12,151 nt of DNA from an uncultured Lachnospiraceae bacterium (GTDB lineage Bacteria; Bacillota; Clostridia; Lachnospirales; Lachnospiraceae). Numbering within the stretch: position 1 is the stretch's first letter; each line of letters begins with the position of its first letter. Below the pieces are notes generated by a model. The model was not told where the DNA came from and searched no databases. It worked only from the letters and a program-made list of their open reading frames with translations. A program made the translations under genes and the position numbers. The DNA lies in assembly GCA_937901625.1 (NCBI GenBank), contig CALDIE010000187.1:1-12151 (forward strand), read 5' to 3'. Below, piece by piece: positions 7,290 to 12,151 of the stretch.

Positions 7290-8897
7290 CTACTCCTCCT
7301 CAATATACTCCTCAGGATACAGTGGTGTATCTTCTTCCTCGAATTCAAGCATCGGTTCCGATACGATACTCCCCTCGATCTGTGTCTTCATCTGTTCCGA
7401 CAGTCTGTGAAGGATCTCATTGGGATTTCCTCCGTTCCAGACCTGTGTAAACGCGCCTTCCAGATTGATCCAGAAGTTGCTTAACTTTATCAGTTTCGGG
7501 AGACTCTCCGTCTGAGCGTACACCGCTCTTACCATTTCCCTGGCATCCGTGCTGTCCTCCAAAACATTGATCGCCGGCATTTTTCCCGTTCTCTCATAAA
7601 GCGTATCCGCTCCGTTGTAGATCAGGTAATGAGCAAACATATTCGCTTCCTGCGAATAGTTGGTAAAGCCGTTGATCACAACACAATTGGTAGTGGAAAG
7701 TCCCTCCGCCTCGTGTTCGTTATCCACGGCCGGCAGCGACGCCACACTGTACTCATAAGGGAAGGTTCCCTCGGCCGACATGTGCTGCAGACGCGGCAGG
7801 GCATCCGTCGTTACGATCGTAAAGATCGAATTACCCGCCAAAAAGTCCTCGAGCACCTTGTCATAACTGCTCTCAGCCGACTCAATGGAGAAGAACTGAT
7901 GCAGTCCGCCATACACTTCCATACAGTGTACCGTATCTTCATTATATATTTCCAGAACCGTTTCGTCATCACCGCAATTGCCGCCTAACTGCATATAGGC
8001 TCCTACAAAAAAGTAATTGTAAAACAGATCGGAAACATCCCACAAAAAGATATTTTCCACACCCTCCGGGGCATCATAGTTACCGGCGATCTCCTCGATA
8101 TCCTCGATGGAGTGAGGGATCATGGACTCCGCCTGCAGATCGACCATCACATCCCATTGCGCCTGTGTAAACCCACCGGGTATCTCATCCGGATCCACGG
8201 CCTCATTATCCGATACGGTCCCGCTTCCCTCTTCGCCTTCTTCAGGCTCTTTTGCGGGAGCAAACTCTCTTCTTAAGGCCTGATCCGCCAACTCTCTTAG
8301 GTATGTCTTATTATACACCATAAAGGCCGTCTCGTAATAAAAAGGATAGCCGTAATACACACCATGATAGGTAGCGGCAGCCAAAGACGTCTGCAGAAAA
8401 TTGGTCTGCGTCATGATATTTCCGGGATCCGTGATCGGCATTGCAACACCGGCCATGGCGGCCTTTTCCAGAGAATCCGCTCCGATGATATACAGATCCG
8501 GCATCTTCTCCCTCTCATTGTCCAGATCGATCGTATCTCTCGATGCGGCACCGATCCCCTCGAGATACTCCAGTCCGTTTTTTAAGACCGGGACCACGCG
8601 CACCCCGGTCGTATCAAGATACGATAGCGCGGCACTGTTGATATAATCGGTCAAGCCCTCATCCGTATACCAGATATACAGCGTCGGCATTACCTGCGAT
8701 ATATTGTCTGCCTGCGAATCCCCGGTCTTTTCAAGCTCTTTTGACCGGTAGTAGAGAGCCGTCCACAACAGGACAAACAGCAAAAGAACTGCTCCCAATA
8801 TTCTCAGGAGCAGCCTTATTCTTCCTCTTTGCATCCACGCCGCGCTTCGCCTGCGAGGCGAGGATTCCTTTTCTTTTTTCTTCTTCTCTTTACCCAC
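7290..8897 (-). CDS. Membrane-anchored solute-binding-like protein without transporter genes
   Basis: The 535-residue protein begins with a very basic tail (about 1-28), then one membrane helix (about 29-50) and a large extracytoplasmic part resembling family 1 extracellular solute-binding proteins: PTLYIWYTDEGLTDYIN (71-87), PDLYIIGADSLEKAAMAG, GVYYGYPFYYETAFMVYNKT (179-198) and a C-terminal helix-rich lobe. There is no lipobox cysteine, so it is anchored by the uncleaved helix instead of lipid. An acidic insert lies at about 215-240, and the end is Glu-rich. No ABC permease or ATPase gene is near. The GTG at 8897 follows the argD stop with no gap, and GGGAG lies 9 nt upstream inside argD. 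Placement after arginine genes and before a TM2 protein gives no clear substrate. It may serve a distant transporter, act as a sensor, or have a non-transport role. The family call is fairly sure; the function is not. Confidence 0.78.
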   Translation of the reverse strand: MGKEKKKKEKESSPRRRSAAWMQRGRIRLLLRILGAVLLLFVLLWTALYYRSKELEKTGDSQADNISQVMPTLYIWYTDEGLTDYINSAALSYLDTTGVRVVPVLKNGLEYLEGIGAASRDTIDLDNEREKMPDLYIIGADSLEKAAMAGVAMPITDPGNIMTQTNFLQTSLAAATYHGVYYGYPFYYETAFMVYNKTYLRELADQALRREFAPAKEPEEGEEGSGTVSDNEAVDPDEIPGGFTQAQWDVMVDLQAESMIPHSIEDIEEIAGNYDAPEGVENIFLWDVSDLFYNYFFVGAYMQLGGNCGDDETVLEIYNEDTVHCMEVYGGLHQFFSIESAESSYDKVLEDFLAGNSIFTIVTTDALPRLQHMSAEGTFPYEYSVASLPAVDNEHEAEGLSTTNCVVINGFTNYSQEANMFAHYLIYNGADTLYERTGKMPAINVLEDSTDAREMVRAVYAQTESLPKLIKLSNFWINLEGAFTQVWNGGNPNEILHRLSEQMKTQIEGSIVSEPMLEFEEEDTPLYPEEYIEEE

Positions 8898-10085
8898 TTA
8901 CAGACTCTCCCGCAGGATCCCGGCCATCCGGTCCACGTCTTCTTTCGTGATCACAAGCGGCGGCAGGAAACGAATGATGTTCTGTCCCGCATTGATCAGC
9001 ACCAGTCCTTTTTCAAGGGCACGATTGATGATATCGGCTACAGGATGGTCAAATTCGAGTCCCTGGATCAGACCCACGCCTCTGTGATCCACGATATCTT
9101 CTCTCTCCGCGCGGATCACTTCCAGTGTATCAAAAAGATAAGCGCCCACTTCATTAACATTATCCAGTACATGCTCTTTCTCAAAGAGTTCCAGTACCTT
9201 GCAGATAGCCGCACCGCCTAAGGGGTTGCCGCCGTAGGTCGTTCCGTGATCGCCGGCCTTTAAGGAAGCCGATCCAACCTTTTCCCTCATCAGGAAAGCA
9301 CCGACGGGAACGCCGCATCCAAGCGCCTTGGCACAGGTCATCACATCCGGCTTGATCCCGTATCTCTGCCATGCGAAGTATTCTCCGGAACGGCCCATCC
9401 CGCATTGGATCTCATCCAAGATCATAAGGATATCCCGTTCATCGCAGATCTGACGGATCTCCCGTAAGAAACTCTCATCGGCCGGATGGATACCGCCCTC
9501 TCCCTGTACGGTCTCTAAGAGGATCGCGCAGGTTCTGTCGTTTACCTGTGCTTTCACACTCTCAATATCATTCATCTGCGCAAAACGGATGTTGCCGATC
9601 ATCGGCTCAAAGGCTTCGCGGTATTTCTTTGTACCGGTTACGCTGAGCGCTCCCATGGTACGGCCGTGGAACGAATGCTCCATGGCAATGATCTCGTGGT
9701 CGGTCCTTCCGTCCTTTAAGTATGCGTATTTTCTTGCTGTTTTAATAGCGCCCTCAACCGCCTCCGCGCCGCTGTTGGTAAAGAAAACACGATCCATTCC
9801 GGATACCTTTTTGATAGCCTTGGCTGCCTCGATGGCAGGTACATTGTAATAATAATTGGATGTGTGAAGGATCTTATCAACCTGCGCCTTCACTGCCTCG
9901 TTATACTCACGATTGCCGTATCCCAAAGCAAATACGCCGATCCCGGATACGAAATCCAGATACTTCTTTCCCTCGATATCCTCAAGGTATACGCCTTCTC
10001 CCTTATCAAAAACCACCTGGTACCGGTTATATGTATGAAGGAGATCTCTCTCCGCTTCATCTATATATTCCTGCATGATTCCCAT
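8898..10085 (-). CDS. argD: Acetylornithine aminotransferase
   Basis: PLP enzyme that makes N-acetylornithine from N-acetylglutamate semialdehyde with glutamate as amino donor; cytoplasmic, arginine pathway. The 395 residues are typical of class III aminotransferases of the ArgD subgroup: TNSGAEAVEGAIKTAR (103-118), SFHGRTMGALS (138-148), ETVQGEGGIHP, the LDEIQCGMGRSG block (223-234, with D224), and the cofactor lysine K253 in CAKALGCGVPVGAF. GTTYGGNPL (281-289) is also present. The ATG at 10085 has GGAGG 6 nt upstream; the in-frame ATG three codons later is worse placed. It is 17 nt after argB. ArgD can act on succinyldiaminopimelate in lysine synthesis in some bacteria, but the argJ-argB neighbours make arginine synthesis the main role. 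Confidence 0.96.
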   Translation of the reverse strand: MGIMQEYIDEAERDLLHTYNRYQVVFDKGEGVYLEDIEGKKYLDFVSGIGVFALGYGNREYNEAVKAQVDKILHTSNYYYNVPAIEAAKAIKKVSGMDRVFFTNSGAEAVEGAIKTARKYAYLKDGRTDHEIIAMEHSFHGRTMGALSVTGTKKYREAFEPMIGNIRFAQMNDIESVKAQVNDRTCAILLETVQGEGGIHPADESFLREIRQICDERDILMILDEIQCGMGRSGEYFAWQRYGIKPDVMTCAKALGCGVPVGAFLMREKVGSASLKAGDHGTTYGGNPLGGAAICKVLELFEKEHVLDNVNEVGAYLFDTLEVIRAEREDIVDHRGVGLIQGLEFDHPVADIINRALEKGLVLINAGQNIIRFLPPLVITKEDVDRMAGILRESL

Positions 10086-10102
10086 AGCAAACCTCCGCTC
10101 TC

Positions 10103-10993
10103 CTATTCGCCCTGTTCACCGTCACGCATGATCATCGTTCCGACACCGTGATTGGTAAAGATCTCTAACAACAGGCAGTGCGCGATACGACCGTCTAAGA
10201 TATGAACACGGTTTACGCCGTTTTCGATGGCATCCGCGCAGTTATTTAACTTCGGAAGCATCCCGCCGCCGATGTTGCCGCTGGATAAGAGCTTTCTCGT
10301 CTCGCTGACCGTAAGCTCCGAGATCAGGCTGTCCTTGTCGTCCGGGTCGGCATACACGCCCTCAATGTCGGTCAGAAACGCCAGCTTTTCCGCGCCGAGT
10401 GCCTGCGCGATCGCGCACGCCGCGTCATCCGCGTTGATATTGTAGGTATCGTAATTGTCATCTATCCCCGTAGGCGCCACTATCGGCAGGAAGTCATTCT
10501 CCAAAAGGTCATATATCACCTTAGGATCTACCGCCTTGACATCACCCACGAAGCCTATGTCCTGTCCATCCGAGAGCTTCTTATCACACTTAAGTAATCC
10601 TCCGTCCTTACCGGATATTCCGACTGCCTTGACACCGAGCTCGGTAACCATCGAGACAAGCGACTTGTTGACCTTGCCAAGTACCATCTCGGCTATTTCC
10701 ATCGTTTCGGCGTCGGTAACCCTGAGCCCGTTTATAAATTCACTCTCCTTGCCGACTTTCTTGATCCACGAAGATATTTCCTTGCCGCCGCCGTGAACGA
10801 CGATCGGCTTGAATCCGACAAGTTTTAAGAGCGTTACATCCTTAATAACGTTTTTCTTTAACTCTTCATCCGCCATTGCACTGCCGCCGTATTTGACGAC
10901 TATGACTTTTCTGTTGAAGCGCTGTATGTAGGGGAGCGCCTCTATCAGAACCTCCGCCTTGTGAAGATATTTTTCTTTATAGATTCCTTCCAT
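10103..10993 (-). CDS. argB: Acetylglutamate kinase
   Basis: Phosphorylates N-acetylglutamate with ATP, usually the controlled step of the cyclic arginine pathway. The 296 residues show the amino-acid-kinase fold and its key residues: K34 before YGGS (35-38), HGGG (67-70), R91 in GLRVTD, NINADDAA (185-192, with D189) and GGGMLPK (242-248, with K248). An N-terminal helix before the first strand (about 11-25, AEVLIEALPYIQRF) matches the extension found in arginine-inhibited hexameric kinases and absent from the short, arginine-insensitive E. coli type. Feedback inhibition by arginine is therefore likely, and it fits the neighbouring argJ, which recycles the acetyl group. The ATG at 10993 lies 3 nt after argJ with GGAG at 11001-11004 inside argJ. 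Nothing looks damaged. Confidence 0.97.
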   Translation of the reverse strand: MEGIYKEKYLHKAEVLIEALPYIQRFNRKVIVVKYGGSAMADEELKKNVIKDVTLLKLVGFKPIVVHGGGKEISSWIKKVGKESEFINGLRVTDAETMEIAEMVLGKVNKSLVSMVTELGVKAVGISGKDGGLLKCDKKLSDGQDIGFVGDVKAVDPKVIYDLLENDFLPIVAPTGIDDNYDTYNINADDAACAIAQALGAEKLAFLTDIEGVYADPDDKDSLISELTVSETRKLLSSGNIGGGMLPKLNNCADAIENGVNRVHILDGRIAHCLLLEIFTNHGVGTMIMRDGEQGE

Positions 10994-10996
10994 TTA

Positions 10997-11803
10997 TCAA
11001 CTCCTGTAATCCGCGTTTATTTTGACATAGTCATATGTCAGGTCGCATCCGAAGGCTGTCGCGGCACCGCCTCCGCAGTGCATATCGCACACCACATTTA
11101 CTTCCCTTGCGGAAAGGATTTCCGTCGCCTCTTCCTCGCTGTATCCGGAATCCATCCCGTTTTTGCATAGAACAAGGCTCTTTCCGTTTCCCAGAACGGA
11201 GACATCCACTTTGTAAGGATCAAACTCGCATCCGGAATACCCGAGAGCACACAAAATCCTTCCCCAGTTGGCATCATGCCCGAAGATCGCAGCCTTTGTA
11301 AGGGATGAACCTATGACCGATTTTGCAAGAATTCTTGCATCACTGTCAGAATATGCATTAATAACACTCACTTCCAGAAGCGCGGTAGAGCCCTCTCCGT
11401 CCCCCGCCATTCTTCTGGCAATATTCAAGCACACCCGCTTTAACGCTTCCTTAAATTTCACATAATCGTCGTTTTTATCCTTCGAAACTATCTTTTCATT
11501 TCCCGCAAGACCGTTGGCGAGAATAACGCATGTATCGTTTGTGGAAGTATCCCCGTCCACGCTTATCATATTAAAGCTTACATCCACAGCCTCCGAAAGA
11601 GCGGACTGCAAAAGTTCCTTCTCGATATCCGCATCCGTCGTTATAAAGCAAAGCATTGTGCACATATTGGGATGTATCATCCCGGAGCCCTTTGCCATAG
11701 CGCCGATTGTAACGGTTCCTCCGGAAAGCTCCACTTCGATCCCCGCGTATTTCGGCACGGTATCCGTTGTCATAATGGCTTTCGCGGCGGATACTCCCGC
11801 CAC
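10997..11803 (-). CDS. argJ: ArgJ ornithine acetyltransferase, N-terminal part missing
   Basis: ArgJ moves the acetyl group from acetylornithine to glutamate, closing the acetyl cycle; some versions also use acetyl-CoA. It is made as one chain that cuts itself before a threonine to give alpha and beta subunits. The recognisable part begins at about AAKAIMTTDTVPK and runs to a normal C-terminus. The cleavage region is GSGMIHPNMCTML, with the nucleophile Thr encoded at 11657-11659. The beta subunit looks whole (about 220 residues) and carries SVDGDTSTNDT, GHDANWGRILCALGYSG and a terminal INADYRS. Roughly 130-140 residues of the alpha subunit are absent. The in-frame GTG at 11803 has no good ribosome site, and an in-frame TAG lies just upstream near 11820, so no full-length ArgJ can be made from this sequence. 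Beyond about 11800 the DNA belongs to something else. The C-terminal end and argB spacing are normal, which points to a join rather than decay. Confidence 0.9.
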   Translation of the reverse strand: MAGVSAAKAIMTTDTVPKYAGIEVELSGGTVTIGAMAKGSGMIHPNMCTMLCFITTDADIEKELLQSALSEAVDVSFNMISVDGDTSTNDTCVILANGLAGNEKIVSKDKNDDYVKFKEALKRVCLNIARRMAGDGEGSTALLEVSVINAYSDSDARILAKSVIGSSLTKAAIFGHDANWGRILCALGYSGCEFDPYKVDVSVLGNGKSLVLCKNGMDSGYSEEEATEILSAREVNVVCDMHCGGGAATAFGCDLTYDYVKINADYRS

Positions 11804-12151
11804 CGTTGACGACCTGGCCTATGCCTTCTATGTGCTGGGCATGGGCGATCTCAATCCGAGAGCCATTCATCACAGAACCGCTTCCGGCATCCATGATGAC
11901 CACGGGAACGCCCCTGGCGGCAGCGGCCTTCAGCCCCGTCACGCCGGCCTGGGTCAGCTCATCATAATAATTGTACTGGATCTGGCAGATATCCCAGTCA
12001 TAATCCCCGAGGATCTTCAGGAAATTCTCGCTGTTGCCGTGATAAGAAAAACCGATGTTCCGGATCTCGCCGCTTTTCTTTTTTTCCTCAATCCACTCCA
12101 GGATCCCCTCGCTCTTCAGCTTCTCCCACATGACCACATCCGTCATGTGAT
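11571..12151 (-). CDS. Aldo/keto reductase fragment, cut at both ends
   Basis: The frame is open to the window edge and from 12151 to about 11890 encodes a stretch typical of NADP-dependent aldo/keto reductases of the ferredoxin-linked clostridial kind: LKSEGILEWIEEKKKSGEIR, NIGFSYHG, DYDWDICQIQYNYYDE and QAGVTGLKAAAARGVPVVIM. In this family VVIM should continue as EPxxGGxLA; here it changes to DAGSGSV and the match is lost. The frame then happens to stay open to 11571, overlapping argJ out of frame; those last residues are not a real domain. The fragment keeps only the middle of the barrel and lacks both the N-terminal catalytic tyrosine region and the C-terminal part. Codon choice (AGC, CTG, GGG, CGG frequent) looks different from the arg genes. 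It may be a piece of another genome joined in assembly, or a true rearrangement. The ATG at 12146 is internal, not a start. Confidence 0.75.
   Translation of the reverse strand, partial: HMTDVVMWEKLKSEGILEWIEEKKKSGEIRNIGFSYHGNSENFLKILGDYDWDICQIQYNYYDELTQAGVTGLKAAAARGVPVVIMDAGSGSVMNGSRIEIAHAQHIEGIGQVVNGGGSIRRESHYDNGYRAEIRGDRSGAFRRNRYNRRYGKGLRDDTSQYVHNALLYNDGCGYREGTFAVRSFGGCGCKL
11805..11890. other. Unassigned join segment between argJ and the reductase fragment
   Basis: About 85 bp between the end of recognisable argJ and the end of recognisable reductase match neither. In the reductase frame it reads MNGSRIEIAHAQHIEGIGQ; the plus strand is also open and reads DDLAYAFYVLGMGDLNPRAI. I recognise neither. 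I see no insertion-sequence ends, target duplications or recombination site. It could be a third piece of DNA in a chimeric assembly, or filler at a real recombination joint. Confidence 0.5.

Noticed and set aside
6909..7450. Plus-strand frames across the TM2 linker
   Set aside because: The biased codons of the Pro/Gln/Gly linker leave the opposite strand open by chance; no independent support.
7290..8897. Part of an ABC sugar import operon
   Set aside because: No permease or ATPase gene occurs in the window and there is no lipobox; flanking genes are argD and a TM2 protein.
8829..9221. Plus-strand open frame of 130 codons over the end of argD and the start of the binding-like gene
   Set aside because: It is a mirror of real coding on the other strand and crosses a gene boundary; no start signal or family match.
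11571..11804. C-terminal extension of the reductase frame through argJ
   Set aside because: The same bases encode well-conserved ArgJ in another frame; the Arg/Gly-rich extension is an accident of a stop-free frame.
1..12151. CRISPR array, tRNA, rRNA, insertion sequence or prophage genes
   Set aside because: No regularly spaced repeats, cloverleaf sequence, transposase or phage protein was seen on either strand.

Overview
The window reads as a piece of a Firmicutes genome, most likely class Clostridia and probably a Lachnospiraceae-like gut or rumen anaerobe. The grounds are the SLBB plus helix-hairpin-helix form of ComEA, GerMN lipoproteins, zinc-ribbon TM2 proteins, AGGAGG-type ribosome sites with several GTG and TTG starts, moderate GC and an argJ-argB-argD order. 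This placement is inference from gene families only. Every supported gene is on the minus strand, so transcription runs from high to low coordinates.

Reading in transcription order: 12151-11890 is an aldo/keto reductase fragment cut at both ends. It is joined, through about 85 bp that I cannot assign, to the C-terminal two thirds of argJ. Then come intact argB and argD, the middle steps of arginine biosynthesis. argD is followed with no gap by a membrane-anchored solute-binding-like protein that has no transporter genes beside it, and 2 nt later by a zinc-ribbon/TM2 membrane protein. The joints are tight (0-17 nt) with ribosome sites inside the preceding genes, so argJ to the TM2 gene looks like one transcription unit.

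A 148-bp gap at 6399-6546 holds a good sigma-A-type promoter whose spacer is itself a perfect 15-bp inverted repeat. It drives a second unit: comEA (DNA receptor), an OmpR-type response regulator, its histidine kinase, a double-GerMN lipoprotein and comEC (DNA channel). The two-component pair and lipoprotein sit between the two main DNA-uptake genes. Regulator, kinase and GerMN lipoprotein lie in the same order as actinobacterial mtrA-mtrB-lpqB, which suggests an envelope-sensing module tied to competence genes.

After comEC, 1-155 contains a weak promoter, a small hairpin, a strong ribosome site and what may be the first codons of another minus-strand gene. I see no RNA genes, insertion sequences or CRISPR arrays. 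The most important caution is the argJ/aldo-keto reductase join near 11800-11890: it may be an assembly chimera or a real recombination, and the N-terminal part of argJ is missing from this contig.
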